A stretch of 64,000 bases of DNA from Diphasiastrum complanatum. Lineage: Eukaryota; Streptophyta; Lycopodiopsida; Lycopodiales; Lycopodiaceae. The notes below the pieces were generated by a model. That model saw nothing but the letters and a program-made list of their open reading frames with translations, was not told where the DNA came from and did not search any database. Positions 1 to 10,239 of this stretch are shown one piece after another (position 1 is the first letter of the stretch; each line of letters starts with the position of its first letter). Where the stretch lies: NCBI GenBank assembly GCA_029204225.1, contig MU832123.1:1-64000 (forward strand), in the 5' to 3' direction. A program made the translations under genes and the position numbers.

Positions 1-755
1 GGGTCCTCCTCGAGACTGTGACAATTCGTAGGTTCAATTTGATGAGCAAAAGAATATAGAAAAACGAAGGAAAATGATGAGTTTTTTTTACTTAAGAACG
101 CCCTCATCCTGCATAGGGCATTCTAAACTTCTTCGTGTTCAAAACAGGTTTAGGTGCAACTACAACACCATCTACCAAGGATCTATGTGCTATATTTAAC
201 GAAATGTTATGGAAGGGGCAACCAAAAGCCTAAACCGTAACATCCTAAAAATTTGAAGACAATTGAAGTAATTTGGACCCACTAGCTACTTACTGATGAC
301 TTCAATAACGAATGACAAGGAGAAGTAGATCTAAATAACACATAAAATAGAGCATTAGTATGCGGTAAGACATTGTATTACAGATCAAAATGTTACCATG
401 ATACTGCAAGTATAATGAAAGAGCATATGTAGCTTCCTTACCATAGCATATTCTACAGGGGATGATCTTTAAACGACTTTCATTTATGATGAAGAAGCTC
501 GCCCGCAAATTTCTGAATGACCCTTAAGTGGATTATGTCACGTGAACTATTACTTACCCTTACCTAGAAGGGCCGAGGATAGTCTAAGGTCTCAAAGCTT
601 TCAAGAAAATGCAAGTTTTGAAAGCAGCATAGTCTACACTGTACAGTAAATGGATTTCACATATAGTGAATGTTTTACCAGCACCACAAAAAACTTTTCT
701 GGCTATAAATGCCATATAAAAATTTCTGTATACATGCATTAGGGTTTCCAGTTGG
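1..755. other. No supported gene
   Basis: AT-rich sequence with only short, unconvincing reading frames. If the minus-strand frame that ends at 756 is a first exon, this stretch would be its first intron and possibly later exons. A splice-like pair exists on the minus strand (acceptor TACAG near 637, donor GTAAGG near 560), but every frame between them is closed by a stop, so no exon is called. Confidence 0.5.
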
Positions 756-1178
756 CTAGGGCTTAACCTTTTTCTTCAGATCCGAGGGCACTTGGGCATT
801 CCCGTCGCCTTCGCCCTCTTCGTCCCCATCTGAAGATTGTGTTTCTGAGCCCATGCTATCCGATGGCTCATAGTCCTTGTCATCCTTTTCCTTCTTTGCA
901 CGCCTCTCAGAATTTGCACACTCATTATGCAGCAGCTTCAGCCTCTTGGCCTTGCCTTCTGAAGCGGATGAGGCTAGCCGTGATGCAATATCGGGCAACC
1001 GTAGAGCAGCAAGCTTCAACTTGTTCTGCTGTATGCGCTGCAATCGAAGCAATTCATATTGAGTAAGAGTATCCGAGCCTCCCTCATCCCCTCCTCTACT
1101 TTCTTCTTCTTGGGGGAGAGGCAAACGTGTATCATCATCGCTGCTGCTGCTGCTGCTGCCGCTGCCGCTACTAACCAT
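756..1178 (-). CDS. Small acidic Ser-rich protein or first exon of a larger gene
   Basis: A 140-codon frame from ATG to TAG. The N-terminus is Ser-rich (residues 3-13), encoded by a CTG/CAG-type triplet run. Residues about 40-68 form a charged amphipathic segment (TQYELLRLQRIQQNKLKLAA) resembling the YExxRLxxIxxNxxxLxxLxLP segment at the start of plant WDR76/CMR1-like WD40 proteins and some B3-domain proteins; that resemblance is from memory and weak. The remainder is Lys- then Asp/Glu-rich (KEKDDKDYEPSD, GDEEGEGDG), typical of a disordered nuclear protein. Five codons before the stop the sequence reads AAG|GTTAAG, a plausible splice donor, so the real gene may continue beyond the left edge. 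GC content and codon use stand out from the AT-rich flanks, which supports coding. Confidence 0.5.
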   Translation of the reverse strand: MVSSGSGSSSSSSDDDTRLPLPQEEESRGGDEGGSDTLTQYELLRLQRIQQNKLKLAALRLPDIASRLASSASEGKAKRLKLLHNECANSERRAKKEKDDKDYEPSDSMGSETQSSDGDEEGEGDGNAQVPSDLKKKVKP

Positions 1179-1509
1179 TGAATGCCTCTCTCACTTCTTT
1201 GATCCAGATTTAAGATTGCCAAATCCTAACAGTTAGAATCCCTGCAATGAAAGGTCTAAGGCTACCCTGAACAAAGGCCTTGCTAACCCAAAATGCACTT
1301 TCTTCTTCAAACTCAGAAATCCCTAACCAAGCTCTTTTGACAGTTTAGATCGTCAGGCTTGCAGCAATATCAGTTGACAGACTATGAACAAAGCAGAATT
1401 CCATATAAAGGCCCAATTGGGGATTCCATACCAAAAAAAGTTCCACATATCAATCAAATTGAGACATAAAATTGAAACCTCAACTACATCTTGCAGCCAA
1501 ACTAAATCA
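1179..1509. other. Likely 5' flank of the small acidic gene
   Basis: No gene seen. This region would hold the promoter and 5' leader of the minus-strand frame at 756-1178. No confident TATA box was identified. Short direct repeats with a CTAACC/CCCTAA flavour begin at its right edge. Confidence 0.35.
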
Positions 1510-1900
1510 TCCTATATACATACAACAATACCTTAAACCCTAAGCCCTAAAAATACTGGTGCTCATACAAAAATCTTAAGCCTTAAACCCTAAAAATACT
1601 AGTGCTAACCTTAAACCCTAAACCCAAAAATTAATAATGTTCATTCGACAACCTTAAACTCTAAGCCTTCAATATACTAATCTTCATATGACAAAACCCT
1701 AAACCCTAAACCAAAAATTAATAATGTTCATAACGACAACCTTAAGCTCTAAGCCTTAAAAATACAAATCTTCATATGACAACCTTAAAAAAAAATCTAT
1801 AATGTTCATATGACAACCTTAAACTTTAAGCCTTAAAAATACTAAACATGACAACCTTAAATCCTAAACCCTAAACCCTAAAGCAATGCTCTTAATTTGT
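1510..1900. repeat. Degenerate interstitial telomere-like repeat field
   Basis: Many CCCTAAA heptamers, the Arabidopsis-type telomere unit on the C strand, occur singly or in runs of two or three (for example near 1533, 1582, 1612, 1696 and 1865). They are embedded in a diverged tandem unit of about 85-90 bp that also contains AATAATGTTCAT and TCTTCATATGACA. The unit is recognisable about four times with decay. This is an interstitial telomeric-like tandem repeat and not a chromosome end, because unique sequence flanks both sides. Confidence 0.8.
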
Positions 1901-3399
1901 AAACAAGGTGTGGAAACGGCTTAATCCACATGGGTCTGCGATATTAAAGAACTTTGTAATCTTCCACATATAAGAATATGAAAAATGGGTATTCGTTTTT
2001 GTTGATAATTTTAATTTGTGGTGAAATATACGAGTGTTGGTGAGAATTTAAAAAAATAAACATGTCAATTGATATAGAAGACATATATGCTTATACATCA
2101 GTCATTTATGATAAAATTGATTCACAAAAAGAAATCATTTACAATTGAGAGTAAAATTTCAAGTTACAAATCATCCCAAAAAAAATTGAGGTGGTTGTTT
2201 GATTAGTAACAAGATGTGGATGGGGATGGGGATTTTTACGGAATAGAAGATACCTACCTTTTGACTTTTTTGAAATTTGGTGAGAATTTATGTAATGAAT
2301 GCATGGGCTTTTATCATCATAATACGTAAGCAAACAGTTGTTTGACTATGTACATATGCACGTGACGCAATATAACCAATGCACAACATGTGAATTAACA
2401 AATTATATAAGATATTAAAAAAAAATTGAACAAAACAATGCTTGTTGTTTCATAATAAATGATAGTACGGCATGAGATATATAAATATGATATCAAAAAT
2501 AAGGAAGAATGGGCCAAAATAATTTTCAAAAAAAAAGTAACGTCGAAAATGAAAAAGAGAGCAGACACTCCAAATTGATGTTGATCCCAAGAGATATTTG
2601 ATGTTGTGATTGTTTGTCCAAATGTGGTCCAAGTGGCTACTATATATAGTTGTACTATTATGAAATTGCAATTTAAAATCATATTATTGCATATATTTTT
2701 GTACTGCACACATATTTGTTTTCATGTAGCACATTGAAATTGAAGTTGCCGAGAACTATGCTAAGAAGTTTTGTAGAATTTCATTCAATGTTCAATCAAA
2801 AAATAATATTTGAATGTGGTTTTCTATATAACCTTATAATGGATACAAATACTGACACATTATAATGCATACACACAATAACATGTTGGTATTGAATATG
2901 TTGCAAATGCTCCTTGAACTCTAAGATTTCGCGAACAGTTCTGTACAAGTCCTTTATTTTTTTTCCAATTCGTGGTGATATTGTGCCTCGAGATGACTTG
3001 TCCCAACATTATGTCGTGCATGACAAATATTTGACATTTGGCTAGGTTAAGTGTATTATGTCGTACAAGCGACATTGGACTAGCACTTATTATAAACAAT
3101 GTAAAATTAATGTTTGATTTATTGGGAGTGCATAGGTTGTCCAAGAAGATTTCCATGAAGTCATAGAGATAATCCTTGAAGGCATAACTCATAACCTCTT
3201 GAAGGTGCTAAATGTGTTGTACAATTTAAAGCATAGGTATCCCATTCATTGGCAAAAAGCCATTTTGTATCGATCTTTTGGAGCAATCTATACCTATGAA
3301 AAAGGCAAGCAGGACGAGGGTAACCATCTTCATCTTTTGCACTAATTTCAAGTTTTGATGAGCCTTCAAGTGTAGAAGATGCATTGAATTCTAAGAATG
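1901..3399. other. AT-rich intergenic DNA, no gene
   Basis: Only short frames without recognisable domains, and many homopolymeric A runs. The right end runs into the copia remnant that starts near 3400. Confidence 0.5.
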
Positions 3400-4330
3400 G
3401 TTTCAAGCAATGCTAGATGGATACAATGCATTGATGGAGAAAGGTACATGGATTCTTGTTGATAAACCTTTAGGGAAGAATGTGATTGGATGCAAACGGG
3501 TTTTCAAACTCAAGTTAAATTTAGATGGAAATGCAAGCAAGCATAAGGCAAGTTTGGTTGCCAAAGGATATGCCCAAGAAAAGGGCATAGACTATGAGGA
3601 AACTTTTGCACCCGTGGCCAAGATGGTCACAATAAGGTTGATCCTAGCACTTGCTTTTCATTTTAGATCAATGCTCTTTCAAATGGATCTATCTAATGCA
3701 TTCCTTGATGGCTATTTGGAGGAGGACATAAGGCTTCAAGGATCAAGCTCGGGATGGAATGTAAAGTATGTCATCTTCAAAGGAGCTTGTATGGCTTGAA
3801 GCAAGCATCAAGGTCTTGGAACTTAAGACTTAATGATTTTTGGGTTTATATTGAATTCACTCCAAGTGAGTATGATCCAATTTTTTACATAAAGTTGGAT
3901 GTAAATGGCATTGTACTATTGTTGATTTATGTAGATGACATAATTCTAATTGGTGATAGCATTGATGGCATAGAGAAAACTAAAAAGGATCTATCTTTAG
4001 AGTTCAAAATGGTGGATCTTGGCCAACTTCACTTTATATTGGGCATAGAAGTACTTAGAGATTGAGATTTCATGCTCATTAGTCAAGCTAAGTATGCTGA
4101 AAGTTTTCAATTTAGAATGCAAGATTGCAAGCATGGAAACACCAATGGAGCAAGATGTAAAAGTGCTCAATAAAGGTGATGAATAATCCTTCTTGGAAAT
4201 CACTCTTTATAGGTAGCTTATAGGCTAATTCATGTGGATTACTATCACTAGGTCTGATTTATGCTTTAGTGTCTGTAGGATTAGTCAATACATGCAAGAT
4301 ACATTGATCATACATCGGAAGAGTACAAAA
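3400..4330 (+). pseudogene. Ty1/copia reverse transcriptase fragment
   Basis: Remnant of a copia Pol polyprotein. It begins at the conserved start of the RVT_2 domain (ALMEKGTWILVD), runs through the KARLVAKGYxQ-type block (here KASLVAKGYAQ), the ETFAPVAKMVTIR block and QMDLSNAFLDG, then changes frame near 3755-3780. The second frame contains LYGLKQASRSWN and the active-site motif YVDD (3928-3939), then LGQLHFILGIEV before a stop at 4063-4065. Decayed thumb/RNase H-linker sequence (SQAKYAES, CRISQYM) continues in other frames to about 4330. Gag, protease, integrase and RNase H are absent. It cannot encode a functional enzyme because of the frameshift, stop and truncation. Confidence 0.9.
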
Positions 4331-4446
4331 AGGATCTTGAGATAGAGGGATCAAAATTCTACAAGTTTCTTTGCTACATGTATTGGTGCGTCCCTCGTTC
4401 AAAGTAGACGACCTTCGGCATTTTTCTCTCTCTTCAGGATTTTGCG

Positions 4447-4532
4447 AAAAAGGCGAAGGTGCCCTTAAAAAAGGCGAAGGTGCCCTCAAAAAGACGAAGG
4501 TGTCCTTAAAAAGACGAAGGTGTCTTTAAAAC
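4447..4532. repeat. Short tandem repeat, about 22 bp x 4
   Basis: Four imperfect copies of a unit close to AAAAGGCGAAGGTGCCCTTA. The same GAAGGTGCCCTTAA word recurs once inside the copia C LTR near 46050 and in changed form near 42050. The array is therefore probably LTR-derived. Confidence 0.75.
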
Positions 4533-4599
4533 AGTTTAACTCACGAAAATTTCTCTCTTCGCATTTGTCGGGAGAATGCAAAAAAGTCGAAGATGTTAA

Positions 4600-4760
4600 A
4601 ACTAGTTGAACTTTTGAACTGCACAAGTTAAACTTTTTGAACTGTTGCAAGTTTCGCGAAACTGTCACGAACATTTCGCGAAATAGTTTAAATTGTTGAA
4701 CTGTGATAGTTTCGCGAAACTGCCGCGAACATTTCGAGAATCTTGTAAACATAGTTCATT
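4600..4760. repeat. TTCGCGAA palindrome cluster
   Basis: Several copies of TTCGCGAA and the related GCGAACATTTCG occur within 160 bp (near 4653, 4676, 4711 and 4727). Similar GTTCGCGAACAT palindromes recur at 15060-15130 and TTCGCGA words at 14150-14220. The dispersal beside copia fragments suggests LTR or leader sequence. Confidence 0.6.
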
Positions 4761-4899
4761 TCTGCAGGTTGTCGTGAAAGTAATGTATTTCTGTAGACTT
4801 TTTCTAAATACAAGTTTGTGGAAGTCCTTGAAGATGGTCAAGTCTTCAATGACTTCAAGTTATTAAACTTAACATCTGAACTTGAAATTATGATAGAAT

Positions 4900-6386
4900 T
4901 GGTTACCCTTTCCTGGAGATCAACTGAAAGCTCGTTGTAGACGTTCTTCAAATAACTTGACTATCTGAGTTTGTGATTCCAAGGAGACAACTGTGGGCTT
5001 AATCTTCAACAACATGGGCCTTGGAGGACATAAGTATACCTATTGGGCTCTCAGTACTGTATGCTTGATTTTGTCATTGGTACCTACATGCTGCTAGTGT
5101 GATTCCTCTTTCCATGGTGATGATTGATCCATAGCTTGGGGGCTAGATCCATACGATCTAGGTTTGGTTGGATTGGTCTATCCACCACCTGTTCCCTTTG
5201 TTGTTGCTTTGTTTGGCATGCTTAGGATAGTATCATGTGTGAAAGACTTTATAAGATACGTTTCACGCTCAAGGGTGGCCGCATCCAATTCACCTTCCAG
5301 ACGTTGTGATCTTGCTCATCCATCTGTAATTGTCCTTGTAATAGCAGTACTTGCTATTTTGCATCTTGCACAGTTCAATCTACTTGATCCTGAGCGATTG
5401 TCAATGTATTTTGGAGTTGTGCCATGTAATCCTCTAGGCGATTTACTGTTTGTTGTGCTTTCTTCTTCTCAGCTTCAGATTTCTCTTCATGTTGCTTGGT
5501 GATCTTGAGCTCTCTATCCAACTGGATGTTCTTCTGGCTGATTAAATTGTTTTTAGAACCCAAATCTGAAATGTGCTGCTCCATTTTTTTTTTCTTATCT
5601 AGCATAGACTGGATCACTTGCACAAGGTTTGACACTAAACCAAGAGCATCACCAAAATCTACTGAGGTGGAGGTGGTAGCAACAAGAGGAATTGGTGGTA
5701 CTATTCTTGTTTGGCATGGAGTTGGTGCTGGCAATTCTTCTTCTTCAAAAATATCCTCTTCTTCAAACCCTTCTGGCACCGTGGCGTTGAACTACTTTGG
5801 AGATTTAACCACATGGATGACCGGAATGGTGTCTGGTGCCTGATCAACTAATGTATCTTGTTGATCTGTCTGGAATGAGAAATAAAAAATTGTAGAACTG
5901 TCATGGAACTGTTCAAATCCTTTTCCTAGGGGGTTCAAAGGGCCCTATGCTTTTGGGCATCTCAAAAAATTTCTGAGGCCCTAAGAGGGTCGGAATCATC
6001 GAACATGTCCATAAAATCCTGGGTATTTGGTGAGATTGCTCAAGTTTGTGAGGATGAGACGACTTGGCAGCTATGATTGGAATTGTGGCTCCAATGGTCA
6101 CATACTAACCCTATGAGAAAGCAGAGGCAAGGGAAGCATTGGTGGATTAGGGGATGGGAAGTTCGGTGCGAATTGTAGCGGGGGGTGAAAGCACAACTGA
6201 AGAGGTTTGTCTAGTCCCGACGACGTGACGCAGGAGGCGAGTCAGGTATAACAACTTCGCTGCATATACGACAACGACTATGTGAGCTTGAGGCCTGGTG
6301 AGACGACTCAGTCGATGCTTCTTTCTAGACAGATAACACCGAATTGGCATTGAACCCATGAATCCTGTCCTCCAGATATGAAGCGG

Positions 6387-6469
<83 letters not shown>

Positions 6470-6950
6470 AGTCGCAAATTTCTGCTTGGTATTATCCTTG
6501 ATAGCCCTCTTCAACTCACCAAATACTGTTTTATACCAATTGTAGGGTTCTAATGGGCCAGATCCTAGTTTATAGTTGGAGTCTATAATGCGATGGAGGA
6601 TCTGTGATGAGATGCATTCCTTCCTGAGGTTGCCAACCACCAAGAGGTTATTTAGTAGCTAGGCCGCGACGTGAATGATGGGATCTCGGATGGATTCTAG
6701 GAGATACACGTCATGGGTCCAAAAAAATTCAATAGTAGTGTCTATGAACGGCTTGATCATGTTCTTTGTGTGCTTATGGTTTGGAGATGGCTCAATACCG
6801 GATGTGATATCTATGGCAACAAGGGCAGCGTCAGTAACACACACCTTGTGTGTATAAGTCTGAAAAGTGATATAAAAGCCTCGGTCCAAGTACTAAAGGC
6901 CATCGTAATGAATTGTGTGTGAAATCAGAGCATGCACATAAGCAATCACA
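4900..6950 (-). pseudogene. Decayed retroelement-like gene with coiled coil
   Basis: A chain of minus-strand frames that keep switching because of frameshifts and stops. In order from the 5' side: 6889-6659 (DITSGIEPSPNHKHTKNM), 6643-6475 (LRKECISSQILHRIIDSNYK, EPYNWYKTVFGELKRAIKD), a (GA)n expansion, 6359-5913 (several broken pieces) and 5779-5375. The last piece has an acidic start (EEEDIFEEEELPAPTP) and then about 60 residues of Lys/Glu/Gln heptad-like sequence (MLDKKKKMEQHISDLGSKNN, QTVNRLEDYMAQLQN), a probable coiled coil. Decayed frames continue to about 4900. I do not recognise the family. Position beside a copia LTR and the absence of introns suggest a Gag-like or accessory retroelement product. 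Confidence 0.5.
6391..6467. repeat. (GA)n microsatellite, 77 bp
   Basis: Pure GA dinucleotide array. It lies inside the decayed minus-strand frame, where it would encode Ser-Leu repeats. This shows that it expanded after, or with, loss of function of that gene. Confidence 0.97.
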
Positions 6951-7211
6951 TATAGGACAAGAGGAGAGAGAGAACACCATTGCTCTATTCCATAAAACTT
7001 GCACACTATAATATGAGAGGAATACAGTACGTGAGAGAGAGATAGAGGTTACACTTCTTCATAAACGATCTCAGTCCATTTCACATTGGGATGGGCCCAA
7101 AATATATCAAACTTGACTTTAGGCACATTGGGCCTTTACCACTTTATTAATACATTTCAAGTATGTCTATAAATAACAAAGTGACATTGCCCATTAATAG
7201 TAATTCTAACA
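6913..7211 (-). repeat. Probable 3' LTR of a minus-strand copia element
   Basis: On the minus strand the sequence reads a purine tract (TGAGGGAGGG, 7212-7221) followed directly by TGTTAGAATT, a typical copia LTR start. The other end is less certain; a TG at about 6913 is chosen because the decayed coding sequence ends near there. A TATA-like TATTTATA lies at about 7169-7176. Together with the minus-strand gag at 7640-8471 this makes an internally deleted element lacking almost all of pol. Confidence 0.6.
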
Positions 7212-7221
7212 CCCTCCCTCA

Positions 7222-7639
7222 ATGACAACTTTGTTAGAGGTGTTACTTCATGCTTAACCAAGTACATCACACTAAAAGTACATTATACTCCTAACTCTAC
7301 TGATGTGGCATTTATGCTAGCAATTAATGCAAATGGAGAATGTGATGTCATCAAATGGAGAATGTGTGGAACAATTCCATCACCCTCCCTTGAGCCAAAC
7401 ATCCACTAGAATCTACAACACAAATTGCTCACTGCATCATGTCCAAGAGCTATGCCAAGGATAATATCCTTCCCTGAAACTGCAAATGCATCCGCAAACT
7501 GCCTCATATGAAAGATATCATCTTACTTATGCATCCAAGGAACCATCTTCTAGGATACCTATACTAAGTTTAGCAATCATGCAACAACTTTCTGAATCCC
7601 ATAGAAGATAAAGTACATGCGCACAAACTTATTACCAGG
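7222..7639. other. Internal remnant between gag and polypurine tract
   Basis: No coding motif recognised. It contains an exact repeat of AAATGGAGAATGTG at about 7328 and 7351. It appears to be what remains after deletion of pol from the minus-strand copia element. Confidence 0.4.
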
Positions 7640-8471
7640 CATTTGCTTCGTCATAAGACTTTTTAGCTACAACTGTTAGGTTCATTTTATCTTTTTCTTT
7701 ATCACTTTCAGTGGACTTCTTTGACTTAAGATTCACTTCTATCTTTAAACATCGATTCTTATAATGTCTGATCTTTTCACAATAAAAGCATTTAACATTC
7801 TTAGAACTGTCTTCATCACTTTTAGATTTACTAGTCTAATTAGCTTTCCACTTGGTAAATAAAGCGACTTCATCTGAAGAGAATATTGTAACAACAAAAT
7901 GTTGCATTCTACGTTTTTCTTCAAGTAATGAAGCTATCATCATCTCTAATGACTGATTAGGCAAGTTCGAGTGTAAAAATGACATTACTATACTCAGCCG
8001 ACATGCTTTTCGATAGCACGGCCATAGCATCATTTTCAAGAACATTAGAACCAATTCCAGCAAGCTGATTCATTATTGACTTCATACGATTCACGTGATC
8101 ATTTAAGCTCATTCCACTTTAATGTGAAAAATTGCTGCTTAAGAAGGATTTTACCATTTTTAGAATGTGCTCCAAATATAGCTTCCAATGACTACCATAT
8201 TTCACGAGCAGTCTTAGATAGGTCTAAATGATAAATTTGAGAATCAGCCAATGTAAGCAGCAGCTCTCTTTTCACGCAAATCAATACTAGAAAAATCACC
8301 GGAATCTTCTTGCTTAACTTTGGAATCCGTAACAAGATCCCACAAATTTTTCTCAATCAATAATAATCTCATCTTGACTTGCCATGTATGAAAGTTCTTA
8401 CCGTCAAATTTATCAAATAAAGTTCTTTGATCCATTATAGTCAACTTGAATGATGTAAATGAACTGATCAA
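7640..8471 (-). pseudogene. Ty1/copia gag remnant with zinc knuckle
   Basis: Minus-strand Gag. The start at 8436 (MDQRTLFDKFDGKNFHTWQ) carries the conserved FDGxNFxxWxxKM block of copia Gag (DUF4219/UBN2-type), followed by LLLIEKNLWDLV. Downstream frames broken by frameshifts keep the Gag core (8063-7836, with EEKRRMQHF). A CCHC knuckle, C-FYC-EKIRH-YKNRC (CX2CX4HX4C), is encoded near 7770-7730, then a Lys/Ser-rich tail. Protease and the rest of pol are missing. Frame breaks make it non-functional. Confidence 0.85.
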
Positions 8472-9100
8472 TTCAATTTCAAGAATTTTTGCAATTGTTT
8501 TACTTAGCTAACTAATGATAAGTGCACGTAACCGAGGGAGAGGGCATAAGACATCACTTCGACTAGGCTTATCACTTGGTTAGTTCATAAAACCAATTTG
8601 ACTTCTTAATTCCTTGAAAAACATCCACTTCATTCTATATATGTTTTGTACTTAGCATGACAATCAATTACTAGCTTTTGATCAACTTTTAACAAGTTTT
8701 ACAGTGACACTTTTTAGAAAAATTTATGCTGTCCTTAATGAAAAACAGGGTCTCTGCACTAAAAACTTAATAAGTTTTTCTGCCGATTTTCAAATCACTA
8801 GATTTTTGGTTCAAAACGAAGCTTAAACATTGTAGAACAGTCCTGTATAGTTTTTGTTTCGACAGAAACAGACTCTCTATGAAAAATTAAACCTCTGTTT
8901 TGCATTTTCCCCAAATTTTGACACAGTGGGTCTGTCTTAAAACTGTAAGACGGCCCTTAAGGACCCATACTTTAGAATTTTTAAGAAATACCACTAAAAA
9001 CTTCAAGTAACCAAAAAAGAATTACCTTCAACTAATTCATTTCTGGGTGGGTAGCCGAATTATGTCGGGTCGTCTCTCTCACTCGACCTTCCTTCATTTC
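8472..9100. other. Probable leader/LTR remnant, no gene
   Basis: AT-rich, with no coding potential. It lies upstream of the minus-strand gag, where leader, primer-binding site and 5' LTR would be expected, but I could not find a Met-tRNA primer-binding site or a terminal LTR motif here. Confidence 0.4.
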
Positions 9101-9107
9101 GTTTTGG

Positions 9108-9195
9108 AACTCAATGGGGTTGGCTCAGTTAGTTGGCTTGACATCCAAAGTTTCTTTGGTCCCAAGTTCAAGCCTCCCCTTGGAAACCAAGAAGC
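9108..9195 (+). repeat. SINE-like tRNA-derived head
   Basis: Contains an RNA polymerase III A-box-like TGGCTCAGTTAGTTGG and, about 35 bp downstream, a B-box-like AGTTCAAGCC. The flanking GGGG and CCCC could pair as an acceptor-like stem. The central part does not fold as a normal anticodon arm, so this is not a functional tRNA. A second copy is at 31960-32045. Confidence 0.6.
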
Positions 9196-10239
9196 ATTTC
9201 TCTGAGTCTCTCGCCTACAGCCAACAAGAGAACATAGGTCGCATTTTCAGAGTAGGCTGGCCTCTCCAAATCAGTAAGTCGTGTTAGCCATCAGAAATTG
9301 AGCCCTTTTTTTGAACTGCGGCCAATGCTTTCAATCGATCTGCCCACAGCCGAATTTTTGAGCCCGCCCTATACTTCTGACGAGGCTATACTTCCTCGCA
9401 TGATGCAGCCTTGACCGATGCACTTCATATATTCATCATCTGAACAAAATGACAACAAGGAGTAACTCCATGGCAGTGGACACCAGCATCAGAAGTAAAC
9501 ACCAGCCTCTGCCCATAACAAGAAGATCTACAGCAATGATTCTTTCTCTTTCAACGCCTATATTGCACGTTGATTATGCGATGGACAACAAAAAGTGCTA
9601 TGTCGTTATTTCACTCAATCTGGAAGGTAATAGGGGTTTGATCCATTGACTGCAGGCCCTCGCTTCAACAGCCACCTTCCATCTTTACTTGTATCTCGAC
9701 CACGGCCTCTCTCGCTCTCTTAGGTCTCTGCCTGCCTGAAGAAGCCTGTGTTAGACAAAATATACAATGACTAGTCACTCATGAGCAGGCACCAAATTGA
9801 TCATAGCAGTAGCGCTGATTTTGAAGTCCAATTAAAGTGCAAGCAGCCTCATACAGCAAGATCCACATATTGTGCACACTGTAGGTCAAAATCAAATGGC
9901 ACTCCTGGTGGAATAGCAACGATGGCTTCTCCTTCATGTCTCAATTTCAGTGTAGGCAGAGACAGACCTCCATCGCTGTCCTTCAGTCCTGTCATTTCCG
10001 CCTCATGCTTCTGTAGCAGGGATCTGTTGATTCTTTCAGGCCTACGAATCTGCATATCACTTCCACAACAAAGTCTTGCAAATAGATTCTCTTTTCAACA
10101 AATCCGTCATCCCCCAGACTTCACAGTTGCAATTGGATACCACATGACTTCTAGCAATTAACACACAACAACCATCCTCTTGAAGCATGGGCTTCAAAGC
10201 ACCTATTCATTGTGTAATCTATACACATCATTCACTCAA
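9196..10239. other. Unassigned sequence, possible 3' end of gypsy element
   Basis: No gene is supported. One minus-strand frame (10055-9849) contains GEAIVAIPPGVPF, which recalls a cupin beta-strand turn, but no other cupin motif accompanies it. The interval lies downstream of the minus-strand gypsy integrase, so part should be the gypsy 3' UTR and LTR; I could not find the LTR boundaries. Confidence 0.35.

Noticed and set aside
560-637. Candidate exon between splice-like sites on the minus strand
   Set aside because: All three frames contain stops in or at the end of the interval.
2860-3406. Minus-strand frames upstream of the copia RT fragment
   Set aside because: No domain similarity and no continuity between frames.
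9108-9195. Functional tRNA gene
   Set aside because: A- and B-box-like words are present, but the anticodon arm and paired stems do not form. Treated as SINE-like.
9849-10055. Possible cupin/seed-storage protein fragment (GEAIVAIPPGVPF)
   Set aside because: Only one short segment resembles the fold. Metal-binding His motifs and neighbouring strands are absent in all frames.
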